Source of the DNA: an uncultured Bacteroidota bacterium
GTDB taxonomy: Bacteria; Bacteroidota; Rhodothermia; Rhodothermales; Salinibacteraceae
Direction: 5' to 3'
Assembly (NCBI GenBank): GCA_913055845.1
Contig: CAJXKO010000002.1
Span: forward strand, 32,585 to 96,584
DNA: 64,000 nucleotides
Positions 34,619 to 42,648 of this stretch are shown piece after piece. Every line of letters starts with the position of its first letter. Position 1 is the first letter of the stretch. The notes under the pieces are model-generated. The model was given only the letters and a program-made list of their open reading frames with translations. It was not told the DNA's origin and did not search any database. The position numbers were made by a program, and so were the translations under genes.

Positions 34619-35599
34619 ATGGGACGAGCGATCACTTCAGTATTGCAGAGGGCCTTTCGCTGTAGAATAGGAAGCCTGTTTGGGGTGGTGGTCGCTGCGG
34701 TCTTGATCGGCGGTGGGGGGGCACCACGGGGCGCGGAGGCACAGAGCATTTCGGTGGACACCCAGCAGGTGCGTCCGCCCGCCCTGGAGCAAATCCGCCA
34801 GCGCATCCGGGACATCCACCGAACGCCCACGCAGTGGCGCCGCCCCCTGGACGTTCGCCCGTCGGCGTCTGCTACGCCAACCACCTCGCCTGAACTACGC
34901 GGGAGACGCTCATCCCAGATTGACCGTCCCCGACAGACGCTGCCTGGTCTCAGCCAAGCCGACCTGGAGCGGGTAGAGCGTCGGCTCCAGGCGTTGATCC
35001 GGCAGTATCTGTCGAATCAGTACGGCTCGGAGGTCCCGGCCGGCCGGGTGGCCGACCGGTTCGTATTCCAGCCCTCCGCCCCCGCTCGCGTCGGGAGACC
35101 GTCTCCCGACCCCGACACGGTGCGTATCGGTGAGTCCCGGTCCGATTCGGTGCGGATGGCGCGGGACACGGTTCGCCAGACGCGGATTGAGCGGGTGGAG
35201 CGCCAACTGCTTGACACCGGCGTCTTTCGCGCCTTCGAGGTCAATTTTGCCTTCAATGAGAGCACCTTGCAGCCCCGGGCGGCCCGTACCCTCGACGCTG
35301 TAGGCGCCGTGCTACGCCGCTATCCTGATCTCCGCATCGAAATTTCCGGCCATACCGATGCGGTGGGGGGCGATGCATTCAATCAGGAGCTATCGGAGGC
35401 GCGGGCCGCGGCCGTCCGGGCCTACTTGGTCGACCAGTTCGGAATCGCGTCCGACCGCCTCTTGGCGCGTGGCTACGGCGAGGCCGAACCCGTCGCCTCC
35501 AATCAGGAGCGGGCCGGCCGGGCGCTCAACCGCCGTGTTGAGTTCCAGGTCTTGAATCCGGAGGCCGCACGGTCCCTCCAGCGTGGGACAGAACCCTGA
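34619..35599 (+). CDS. OmpA-domain protein, peptidoglycan-binding
   Basis: 326 residues. A signal peptide (about 1-42) is followed by a long, Arg/Pro-rich, predicted unstructured part (about 45-200) and a C-terminal OmpA domain (about 210-315) with VNFAFNESTL, ISGHTDAVGG, LSEARAAAVRAYLV and NRRVEFQV. Such domains bind peptidoglycan through a conserved Asp and Arg (HTD and the RR of NRRVEF). No N-terminal barrel is present, unlike classical OmpA, so it probably bridges cell wall to another outer-membrane protein. The two-barrel protein just upstream is a natural partner by position (48 bases), an inference. Confidence 0.88.
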   Translation: MGRAITSVLQRAFRCRIGSLFGVVVAAVLIGGGGAPRGAEAQSISVDTQQVRPPALEQIRQRIRDIHRTPTQWRRPLDVRPSASATPTTSPELRGRRSSQIDRPRQTLPGLSQADLERVERRLQALIRQYLSNQYGSEVPAGRVADRFVFQPSAPARVGRPSPDPDTVRIGESRSDSVRMARDTVRQTRIERVERQLLDTGVFRAFEVNFAFNESTLQPRAARTLDAVGAVLRRYPDLRIEISGHTDAVGGDAFNQELSEARAAAVRAYLVDQFGIASDRLLARGYGEAEPVASNQERAGRALNRRVEFQVLNPEAARSLQRGTEP

Positions 35600-35616
35600 G
35601 GAACGAGGGGACGTTC

Positions 35617-36738
35617 ATGGTGCCCGAAAGAATGTTTGGCACCCCTTGCTACCGCATGGCCGACTCCGAGAGCGACCTTATTCCGCACGATCCCGAGCCG
35701 AGGGTAGGACTGCCCCCCGGCTCCGTCGTGTTTGTGGGCGAGGATCGCACCCATTCAGTCGAGTTTCGGGTCCTGGAGTACGGGCCCGAGCATCTGATCG
35801 AAACCACGGAAGAGCGCGTGGAGGAGGTGCTCAAGTACCGGGACACAACGCCCGTCACGTGGATCAATGTGAGCGGGGTCCACGACGAATCAGTGATCCG
35901 GACGCTCGGGGACCATTTCCACGTTCATCCCCTCGTGCAGGAGGACATCGCCCACACCGGGCAGCGTCCCAAGCATGAGGTGCACGACGACTATCTATAC
36001 CTCGTCGTGAAAATGGTTTACTTCGACGATCGGCGGGATGGTGAACTCCGGGCTGAACAGGTGAGCCTCCTGGTAGGCGAGCGGAACATTATCTCGTTTC
36101 AGGAGGACCCCGGAGACGTATTTGAGCCTGTCCGTAAGCGGATCCGCAACGGCCGTGGGCACATTCGCGACCGGGGGCCTGATTACCTGGCCTACGCCCT
36201 TCTCGATGTAATTGTAGACCATTACTTTGTCGTCCTGGAGGCCTTTGGGACTCGCACCGAGAACCTTGAAGACGCCATCGTGGAGGAAGCACCGTCGGAC
36301 CTGGAGGACGATATCCACGATCTCCGACGCGACCTGATCTTTATGCGCCGAATGACTTGGCCGATGCGGGAAATCCTCTATCAGCTCGAACGTCTCGACT
36401 CTCCCCTCTGGGCGGACACCAATCAGCCCTACGTGCGCGATACCTACGATCACGTGGTGCAGGTGCTCGACCTTGTCGAGGCCCTCCGCGACACGGCGAG
36501 CGGACTCCACGATCTACACATGACGTCCATCAGCAACCGCATGAATGAAATCATGAAGGTGCTGACGATCATCGGGACAATCTTTATCCCGCTCACGTTC
36601 ATTGCGGGCATTTACGGCATGAACTTCGAGTACATGCCGGAACTGAAATGGACGTGGGCCTACCCCGTCGTATGGGGCCTGATGATCATCCTCGCCGGCG
36701 TTTTGCTTTTGTACTTCCGACGCCGCGAGTGGATCTGA
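35617..36738 (+). CDS. corA: CorA-type magnesium/cobalt transporter
   Basis: 373 residues. The N-terminal soluble domain (1-290) has a CorA-type alpha/beta part and long helices; two membrane helices follow near the C-terminus, with the signature YGMNF and then EYMPEL in the loop between them. The protein forms a pentameric Mg2+ channel in the inner membrane. ATG 35617 has an AGGGG ribosome site six bases upstream and is preferred; ATG 35656 would remove 13 residues. It is 17 bases after the OmpA-domain stop, so may be cotranscribed with the envelope genes. A coiled-coil membrane protein follows. Confidence 0.95.
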   Translation: MVPERMFGTPCYRMADSESDLIPHDPEPRVGLPPGSVVFVGEDRTHSVEFRVLEYGPEHLIETTEERVEEVLKYRDTTPVTWINVSGVHDESVIRTLGDHFHVHPLVQEDIAHTGQRPKHEVHDDYLYLVVKMVYFDDRRDGELRAEQVSLLVGERNIISFQEDPGDVFEPVRKRIRNGRGHIRDRGPDYLAYALLDVIVDHYFVVLEAFGTRTENLEDAIVEEAPSDLEDDIHDLRRDLIFMRRMTWPMREILYQLERLDSPLWADTNQPYVRDTYDHVVQVLDLVEALRDTASGLHDLHMTSISNRMNEIMKVLTIIGTIFIPLTFIAGIYGMNFEYMPELKWTWAYPVVWGLMIILAGVLLLYFRRREWI

Positions 36739-36842
36739 GAATGGAGGATCTGCAAGGGGCTGCTCCGCGGCGCGGTGGGATAGCGGCTGGTTCTGCGTAG
36801 GGACGGGAGGGTGCTCACTTCTCATCATCCACAATTGCTTCT

Positions 36843-37409
36843 GTGTTTGATTCCGATCTGGCCAACGGGCCCGTCTACGAACGAGGGGATGCTCTCGACG
36901 AAGTCCTGCCGCGTCACGCCCGCGGCGACGGTCAAGACCGAGCGACTGAGACCGGCGAAGACCGCGACGATATCTATGCCCTTTCCAAGGAGGAGTACTG
37001 GAACTGGCTGGAGGCGTTGATCGAAGACGGAAGCGTGCTCGATGAGCACCTTGATGACCTCCTGGAGGAAGTGTACGATCTGGAGCCCGCGTTCTACAGC
37101 CCTACGGGCCGTCGCCGACTCCAGGATCTCCTCCAGCGACTGCACGAGGTGCGCACGTCTGTCCGTTCGTTTGAGCGAGATGTGGAGCAGCTTTCCTATG
37201 CCTTCGCCAAGACCGACGTGATGGAGGCCGGAGGGGCCGACAACGCAGAGCTCGTTCTCACGAGCATCAAGCGCACGTACGATCGCGCCTACGACCTGTG
37301 TCTCTACAAACTGGACCGAATGAGCGACGCCTGGATTACGGCGACCAACATTCTGATCAGCCTCACGATTCTGGTAGTCACCATCCTGTTCTGGATGGAA
37401 TTCCGATAG
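36843..37409 (+). CDS. Coiled-coil protein with one C-terminal membrane helix
   Basis: 188 residues from GTG 36843 (no ATG near). Acidic N-terminus, then helical parts (LSKEEYWNWLEALIEDG, LDEHLDDLLEEVYDLE, RRRLQDLLQRLHEVRTSVRSFERDVEQL), and a single C-terminal hydrophobic helix (ATNILISLTILVVTILFWMEF). It looks like a tail-anchored inner-membrane protein with a cytosolic helical domain. The helical part with the membrane tail resembles half of a CorA protein, so it could be a CorA-derived partner, but no GMN motif is present. Placement 104 bases after corA on the same strand suggests shared transcription. Unknown function. Confidence 0.55.
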   Translation: MFDSDLANGPVYERGDALDEVLPRHARGDGQDRATETGEDRDDIYALSKEEYWNWLEALIEDGSVLDEHLDDLLEEVYDLEPAFYSPTGRRRLQDLLQRLHEVRTSVRSFERDVEQLSYAFAKTDVMEAGGADNAELVLTSIKRTYDRAYDLCLYKLDRMSDAWITATNILISLTILVVTILFWMEFR

Positions 37410-37442
37410 TGGGAAGTCGCCCGAGGATTCACAGTGTCCCGG

Positions 37443-38384
37443 CTAAATGAAGTCGACCGTAACGCCGACGGAGAGCACTTCTTTCAGCTGAATGGCATCG
37501 CTGGTGTTTTCGTCGAAGAGAGCGACGAACTCAAAGTTGGTCGTGAGCCAGCTGTTAATCCGCATCGTGATAAAGTTTTCCCAGAGCGCATCGGGGGGCT
37601 CTTCGATCTGGCCCACAGAGAAAAAGACCGTCGCGCTCGACTGGTAACGCACGTTTTCGGCAATCTGGCGGTCCACGGTGGCCGCAATTTCAGCCCCCGC
37701 TTCTACTCGGGCGAGCTGATCCGGATCGACGTCGTAGAGCACTCGCAGGTCCTCCTCACGGACCACGGTTTGCTTGGAGGCCGCGCTCAAGCTGACGGTG
37801 TACCAGTCCCGCGGAGCGTAGGTGAGTCCCAGGGTTTCGACGAACGTACCCGGGGCCAGGAAGGCAGAGGTCTGCACTGGGGGCTCGCGGCCCGCAAGCG
37901 GGTTTTCCGCCGGGAACGGGTTTTCTGTGTAGTCGAAGCCCCTGGCGAACTGGGTCCGTACGCGGGCGGAAACGGTGGGCTTGAACCGTCGGAAGAAGCC
38001 GGTGCCGGCGTAGCGAAAGTTGGACTCCAGCCGGATCAGGTCGTCCGTCTTGCGAATCGGTTCGTCTTCCTCGTCGGCTTCACTCGTCAGCAGCCCGAAG
38101 GCGAGGCGAAGGGAGTGTCTTTGAAGCCACCGTCCGTCGTCCTCCTCGGCCACCCCGTCGAGCGACGTGCCGAAGGACAGGGTGTTGAGGCCGCCCTCCT
38201 GCCAGTTGCGGTAGGCCGCCTGGGTGCCCGAGAATTGCCCCGAGAGCTCGTATTCAAAGCCCGTCGTATCGGCGGCTTCGGCCTCCGCATCCGACTGGGC
38301 GTGGGCGGGGAGGGGCGTGAGGAGCCCGACACAGGCAACGAGGGCGAACGTCGCGAGGGGATTAGAAAAAGAAAACGAGCGCAT
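37443..38384 (-). CDS. DUF3078 family exported protein (copy 2)
   Basis: 313 residues. Signal peptide of about 30 residues (LATFALVACVGLLTPLPAHAQ), then the DUF3078 hallmark AAYRNWQEGGLNTL and a beta-rich body. It matches the copy at 11090-12025 along its length: FFRRFKPTV, RTQFARGFDYTENPFP, EPPVQTSAFLAP, NSWLTTNFEFVALFDEN. So the window holds two diverged paralogues in different contexts. Expected in the outer membrane, function unknown. ATG 38384 is preferred for the signal peptide; TTG 38405 and ATG 38399 are alternative in-frame starts. It is convergent with the coiled-coil gene. Confidence 0.85.
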   Translation of the reverse strand: MRSFSFSNPLATFALVACVGLLTPLPAHAQSDAEAEAADTTGFEYELSGQFSGTQAAYRNWQEGGLNTLSFGTSLDGVAEEDDGRWLQRHSLRLAFGLLTSEADEEDEPIRKTDDLIRLESNFRYAGTGFFRRFKPTVSARVRTQFARGFDYTENPFPAENPLAGREPPVQTSAFLAPGTFVETLGLTYAPRDWYTVSLSAASKQTVVREEDLRVLYDVDPDQLARVEAGAEIAATVDRQIAENVRYQSSATVFFSVGQIEEPPDALWENFITMRINSWLTTNFEFVALFDENTSDAIQLKEVLSVGVTVDFI

Positions 38385-38577
38385 CTGAGTAGGACGCATT
38401 GGCAAAGAGGGGACTGAGTAGGGAGGACTCGATCCGGAGACGGGTCGAGTGCTTTCAGAATTGAAAAGTGAATCTATCCGCGTCTTTCTTCGAAGTCAAC
38501 CCGCAAATCCCAAGATCCTGTCTCTTGCGCCGCTCTTTACGCCGAGTTTCCCTGGGAACGAAACGGTCCGTTCCGGC

Positions 38578-39060
38578 CTAGCGGCCAGCCGACGCTTCCG
38601 TCGCCGGTGTGTCCGGAAGGTCGGAGGTGCAGTGTGGGCACCGTGTGGCTTGTACGGGAACATCGGAAACGCAGTAGGGACACTTCTTGATAGAGGGGGG
38701 AGGCGTAGGGCCTTCGTCGGGCTCGCGGAGCTGATTGATGTAGCGGACCAGTAGAAACACCGCAAACGACACGATTAAGAAGCTGATCACAGCGTTGATA
38801 AACGTCCCCGCATTGAGGGTGACGGCCCCTGCCTCCTGGGCGGCCTGGAGCGTCGCGTACGGACCGTTCGGGGATCCTTCCTTCAACACGAGGAAGAGAT
38901 TCGTGAAGTTGGTGCCCCCCGTGAGGAGGCCCAAGGGTGGAGTCAGCACGTCTTTCACCAGGGACTGAACGACGGTCCCGAATGCCGCCCCGATGATAAT
39001 GCCGACGGCCATGTCGATCACATTGCCACGGATTGCGAATTTCTTATATTCCTCGAGCAT
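38578..39060 (-). CDS. mscL: Large-conductance mechanosensitive channel with zinc-ribbon tail
   Basis: 160 residues, compared with about 135 for most MscL. The core (1-113) has the classical N-terminus EEYKKFAIRGNVIDMAVGIIIGAAFG, first helix to about 40, and a second helix at about 88-106. Residues 114-125 are a Pro-rich linker, then CPYC (127, 130) and CPHC (141, 144) form a zinc-ribbon-like tail. MscL opens under membrane tension and jettisons solutes at hypo-osmotic shock. The tail should be cytosolic, where the normal C-terminal helical bundle sits. ATG 39060 gives the family start; the ATG six codons upstream is less likely. Confidence 0.9.
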   Translation of the reverse strand: MLEEYKKFAIRGNVIDMAVGIIIGAAFGTVVQSLVKDVLTPPLGLLTGGTNFTNLFLVLKEGSPNGPYATLQAAQEAGAVTLNAGTFINAVISFLIVSFAVFLLVRYINQLREPDEGPTPPPSIKKCPYCVSDVPVQATRCPHCTSDLPDTPATEASAGR

Positions 39061-39192
39061 AGGGGAGCAGTGAGTCAAGAAAGGAGAAGGCGGGTGTAGG
39101 TCGTTGTATAGTGGTGGGTCGGCGTCGGGAAGAATCCCTCAGAACCGAGGGGCGCGACGCGCCCGTTCAACAGGTACGGATGCGCGACACGG

Positions 39193-40083
39193 TTAGTCCT
39201 GGCGTGCCTCCCCCGCATCGTCGGGCGGTTCGGGGGTAGGTCCGGGCCCTTGACTCGTGGATTGGACCGGAAAGGGCGCGGTTTCGCTCCCGGTGTACAG
39301 CGTGCGGTGCGGGAAGGGGATTTCGATGCCGTGCTCGTCGAAAGCTTCCTTGATCTCTACTGGGATGCTATTGCGGAGGTCGAGAAAGTTCTCCGTCTTG
39401 GCCCACACTGAGAACTGGTGGTTGATGGCGGAATCGCCATAGCCCTGGAAGAGGATGAGGGGGGGCGGCTCCTCGAGGCACAGCGGATTGCGGTCGGCCA
39501 CTTCGAGAAGCACCTCACGCACCTGGCGCAGGTCCTCCTTGTAGGCGACCCCCACCTGCAGGTCCACCCGTCGGATGGGAAACCGTCGCAGGTTGGTCAC
39601 CTCCGACTTGATCATCGTTTCGTTCGGAATCCGCACGAACAGGTTGTCGAATGTGCGGAGCTTGACCGAAAGCAGGTCGATCGAGAGCACCTCGCCTGTG
39701 GTGCCACTCACGCGGATGATATCGCCCACGGCGAAAGGCCGCTCGCCCAGCAGAAACAGCCCGCTGATGACGTTCGAGGCCGAGGTCTGCGACGCGAAAC
39801 CGATCGCCACGGTGAGAATACCGGCCGCCCCCAGAAGCACCCCCAGATCGAACCCCAACTCCATGAGCGCCGAGGCCGTGAACAAGCCCGCGATGCCGTA
39901 GAGGCTCGCCCGCCGAATGATCATGGCCCGCTGGGCGTCCGCATCCGCGAACAGACGGGCCAGCCCGTTCCCGGCGAGTCGGCCCAGCACGACCCCTATC
40001 CCAATCTTGATCGCGGCCTGGAGTACGTCCAGGGCACGCGGGCTAGTGATGTAATCAACAAAAAGGGTCCACCAGGGCTCCAT
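39193..40083 (-). CDS. Small-conductance mechanosensitive channel (MscS family)
   Basis: 296 residues. Three hydrophobic helices (about 20-115), the last being the pore helix with GAAGILTVAIGFASQTSASNVISGLFLLGERPF, then the beta-domain (VGDIIRVSGTTGEVLSIDLLSVKLRTFDN) and the C-terminal alpha/beta vestibule to about 265. The last 30 residues are Pro-rich. It lies 132 bases upstream (minus strand) of mscL, and 33 bases downstream of a possible DUF432 gene; these three probably form a transcription unit for hypo-osmotic release. Located in the inner membrane. ATG 40083. Confidence 0.93.
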   Translation of the reverse strand: MEPWWTLFVDYITSPRALDVLQAAIKIGIGVVLGRLAGNGLARLFADADAQRAMIIRRASLYGIAGLFTASALMELGFDLGVLLGAAGILTVAIGFASQTSASNVISGLFLLGERPFAVGDIIRVSGTTGEVLSIDLLSVKLRTFDNLFVRIPNETMIKSEVTNLRRFPIRRVDLQVGVAYKEDLRQVREVLLEVADRNPLCLEEPPPLILFQGYGDSAINHQFSVWAKTENFLDLRNSIPVEIKEAFDEHGIEIPFPHRTLYTGSETAPFPVQSTSQGPGPTPEPPDDAGEARQD

Positions 40084-40116
40084 GGCAGGGCACAGTCGAT
40101 CATGAACTGGAAAACG

Positions 40117-40977
40117 CTACGAACCGAAGAGCGTCCCAACGGCACTGAAGGTACTCGTGAAAAGGCCCTTTTTCGAGGGCGCTCGCGGGGGCTGGATGCG
40201 ATCGGCCTCCTGAGCCTCCGAGGGGGGACCGTTTCGAATTTGAATGTCGGCCCCGTCCTGATTTGGCGATCGAGTCATGGCCACCGTCTGCGTCCAGAGT
40301 TGGTGGGTCGGGGTTGTGTAGAGGGCGAGATGCTGCACGGGCAGTTGTACACGCTCGAGGGCGAGTGCGTCGGACGCTGCGTTTTTGATGCGAAGCGGGG
40401 TAATCGCGCGGTGATAACGGCGCGGGAGGTTCTCAAGTTGAAGCCGTCCGGCCGTCCGCGTGGCGTAGCAGTACTCACCCTCGACGGTGGAGGGACCGAA
40501 CCACGTGTCGGACATCCGAAACGATGGTACCTCTTGGAGAAGGCGGTCCGACGCTGTGAGCCGGACCTGAATCCAGAGCGCGGTGCTTAGATAGAGGGTG
40601 ACGGATTCTCCAGACGGGATGTGGAGGGGATGTTCGGGTCGTGATACCACCGGACGGTCGGCGAGGGCAGGCTGAACAGAAACGCGTGCCTCGGTCTGTC
40701 GAAAGCTGTACCGGCTAGTCTCAAGCGCCTCACCCTCCATCTCCGGGAGTGCAGCGATAGTCTCGGGCGGCAGGGGGTGCGACACACGGCTTCGGTTCAA
40801 CATAGGATCGGTCGCCGTGGGGTCGGCGGGCGACCGGTGCAGAACGCGCCACTCCTGCGACGTACGGTATAGCCAAAGGGTTGTCGGTCCTACGATCCAC
40901 CGTCCTCCAGTCTCCTCGTCGAGGGCAACAGGACCCCACCACGGCTCTGAGTGGTCGTCTGGGTCGGTGGTCTCCAT
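40117..40977 (-). CDS. Possible DUF432 protein, mscS-linked
   Basis: 286 residues, soluble, no signal peptide. Beta-rich (RWIVGPTTLWLYRT, ARVSVQPALADRPVVSRPEHPLHIPSGESVTLYLSTALWIQVRL, WFGPSTVEGEYCYA). The strand pattern around SGESVTLYLSTALWIQV recalls the DUF432 family, best known from archaea and often near mechanosensitive-channel genes, but I cannot confirm that without a search. Residues about 235-275 are charged and disordered. It ends 33 bases before mscS on the same strand, so cotranscription is likely. A regulatory or accessory part for the channel is an inference. Confidence 0.45.
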   Translation of the reverse strand: METTDPDDHSEPWWGPVALDEETGGRWIVGPTTLWLYRTSQEWRVLHRSPADPTATDPMLNRSRVSHPLPPETIAALPEMEGEALETSRYSFRQTEARVSVQPALADRPVVSRPEHPLHIPSGESVTLYLSTALWIQVRLTASDRLLQEVPSFRMSDTWFGPSTVEGEYCYATRTAGRLQLENLPRRYHRAITPLRIKNAASDALALERVQLPVQHLALYTTPTHQLWTQTVAMTRSPNQDGADIQIRNGPPSEAQEADRIQPPRAPSKKGLFTSTFSAVGTLFGS

Positions 40978-41309
40978 ACACGTTCAGGCGTGGCCGATGA
41001 GGCATGTCTTGAATGGAAGCAACATCTCCACAATAGCGGTCGCCAAGCGTTCCGGTGCGTCGTAGGGGAGAGGCGCTGGTTCAGCAAGCGTTCCCGACCC
41101 TGTCGTGGGGACTGTCTCCCATAGCAGAAGGTGCACCGGGGGCAAGACTACCCGTAGCAGTCCTCCGGACAGGGGCGAACCTTCCGTTCCGAGAGAAATA
41201 CATCCCTCCGGTCGCCCACTCGATGCTCAGGTCGTATACGGTACAGTTTAGAGACAGCACCGCGGCAAACGGCGTCACCTCTTGATTCTCAACAATCGCC
41301 CCAGTGCTC
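40978..41309. other. Divergent intergenic region
   Basis: 332 bases between the possible DUF432 gene (minus) and the DUF1232 gene (plus). Short frames cross it on both strands but have no protein-like pattern. It should contain promoters for both units; none stands out. Confidence 0.4.
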
Positions 41310-41783
41310 ATGGCTGATTCCTCGCCCGGACTCGATATTTCAGATGCGCGGTGTGCGTTTCACCGGTCCATTAAGGCCAACCTCAAAGCCTGGGCAGACG
41401 ACATCGGCGAGCATCAGGAGTACGATAAATACATACCGCTTGCCCCCGATCTGCTCCGGCTCCTAGAAGGATTGGCCCTTGACGACGCGGTGCCGATGGC
41501 GCGTAAAGCAGAGATTGGGGTTGCCATTTCTTATGTCCTTGCTCCCATGGACACGGTGCCGGAGGAAATGGTCGGGCCATCCGGGTACGTCGACGACATC
41601 GGACTGGCCGCCCTGGTGGTGCAGCGGATTCTCGATGACGTAGGGCCGCAGGTGGTGCAGCGGCACTGGCGTCAGGAGGAGGACGTGGCCACGGTGGTAG
41701 AGGAAACACTGTCGTTTGCGAGCTACTCGTTGGGCCCGCAGATCTGGGAGACAGTCAAGAAGGACTTCGAACGACAATTGTGA
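41310..41783 (+). CDS. DUF1232 (YkvA-like) protein
   Basis: 157 residues. The middle part AISYVLAPMDTVPEEMVGPSGYVDDIGLAALVVQRIL matches the DUF1232 pattern of a short hydrophobic hairpin with a Pro-Asp, Asp-Asp core. Members are small, membrane-associated proteins of unknown function. The rest is helical and acidic. ATG 41310 is used rather than GTG 41304. It is followed by two small membrane proteins on the same strand, after gaps of 145 and 68 bases. Confidence 0.7.
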   Translation: MADSSPGLDISDARCAFHRSIKANLKAWADDIGEHQEYDKYIPLAPDLLRLLEGLALDDAVPMARKAEIGVAISYVLAPMDTVPEEMVGPSGYVDDIGLAALVVQRILDDVGPQVVQRHWRQEEDVATVVEETLSFASYSLGPQIWETVKKDFERQL

Positions 41784-41928
41784 TTGTGGCAATCCGTCGT
41801 GTCGTGGCACCGGTTCGTCGACGGGGGAGAATCGCTTGGAGGTCCTGTCGGTCAAAGCGCCCCCACGAGGGGAGAACTTCGTTACCTCCTCGGACCGCTG
41901 AATTTTTCCGAACAACATCCTTTCTCCC

Positions 41929-42033
41929 ATGCAGACCGCACAGGCAGAGCTTAAGAAAGACGCATCCAACTTCGACGATTACGCCCTTCTGGTGGGGCTC
42001 GTCCTTCTCGTTGCGTGGCTCGCAGTGCTATAG
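41929..42033 (+). CDS. 34-residue single-helix membrane protein
   Basis: ATG 41929 to TAG 42031-42033 encodes a hydrophilic start (MQTAQAELKKDASNFDDY) and one hydrophobic helix of about 16 residues (LLVGLVLLVAWLAVL). This is the usual form of bacterial small membrane proteins. No family is recognised and no strong ribosome site is present. It lies between the DUF1232 gene and another small membrane protein on the same strand. Moderate support only. Confidence 0.4.
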   Translation: MQTAQAELKKDASNFDDYALLVGLVLLVAWLAVL

Positions 42034-42101
42034 CAGGGCCCAATCCACGGCCGCAGATCCGAGATGGCCGTCGTGATCGTTCGTCCGATGACCCTGCTTC
42101 C

Positions 42102-42365
42102 ATGATCGAAAAGCTTTTCTCCGGAGACGCTGCGTCTTCTCCCGGCGCTTCATCAGCGGATAAGTGGCGATATGTGCTGGTGCATGGGGTCCTGTTGTGG
42201 GGATATCCCGTGGGACTCCTTGTGTCCGTCGTGGATCTTTTCCCGCCGGCCATTCATGCCCCGGACATCGATTCCGGCCTGGAAGGCGTCTCTCTGCTGC
42301 TGGCCTGGACGGTGGCGGGAATTCTCTTTGGGATATGGCGGTGGCGAGATCGATGTGAAAATTGA
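42102..42365 (+). CDS. Small membrane protein, 87 residues
   Basis: ATG 42102. A 26-residue hydrophilic start is followed by two hydrophobic helices (YVLVHGVLLWGYPVGLLVSVVDLF and EGVSLLLAWTVAGILFGIWRW) separated by a short acidic loop, ending RWRDRCEN. Likely an inner-membrane protein with two helices. No family recognised; the longer open frame upstream adds only Arg-rich sequence without features. It may belong with the preceding 34-residue gene. Confidence 0.55.
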   Translation: MIEKLFSGDAASSPGASSADKWRYVLVHGVLLWGYPVGLLVSVVDLFPPAIHAPDIDSGLEGVSLLLAWTVAGILFGIWRWRDRCEN

Positions 42366-42648
42366 CGACTCAGGGCTTCCCCGGGGGACGATGCCGAGCA
42401 ACCAGATAGGACAAGAGGTCGGGGTCGCGGTGGAATGGTATTTGAGCCACTCCATCACCGTTGAGCCGCTATCGCTTCGGTCACCTTCGGCCTGGGCGAC
42501 AGGAGGCTTGCTCGACGCGTTTTGGACGGGCACACAGGCCAAAATGAAGAGGCGATCTGCCGGGGCGCTGGCCTCGCTCTGTTGTTGATGTGCCCGGTGA
42601 CGCGTCGAGCACTGCGTAGGATTTTCCGCCCTGAACCCCTGCGGTCGT

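Noticed and set aside
37434..38417. A 327-residue plus-strand frame over the DUF3078 copy
   Set aside because: Antisense shadow; the minus-strand product has a signal peptide and family motifs.
39418..40590. A 390-residue plus-strand frame across mscS and the DUF432-like gene
   Set aside because: It lies antisense to two well-supported genes and has a charged, featureless composition.
41081..41311. A 76-residue minus-strand frame divergent from the DUF1232 gene
   Set aside because: Overlaps the start of the DUF1232 gene by two bases and shows no conserved pattern; too weak to call.
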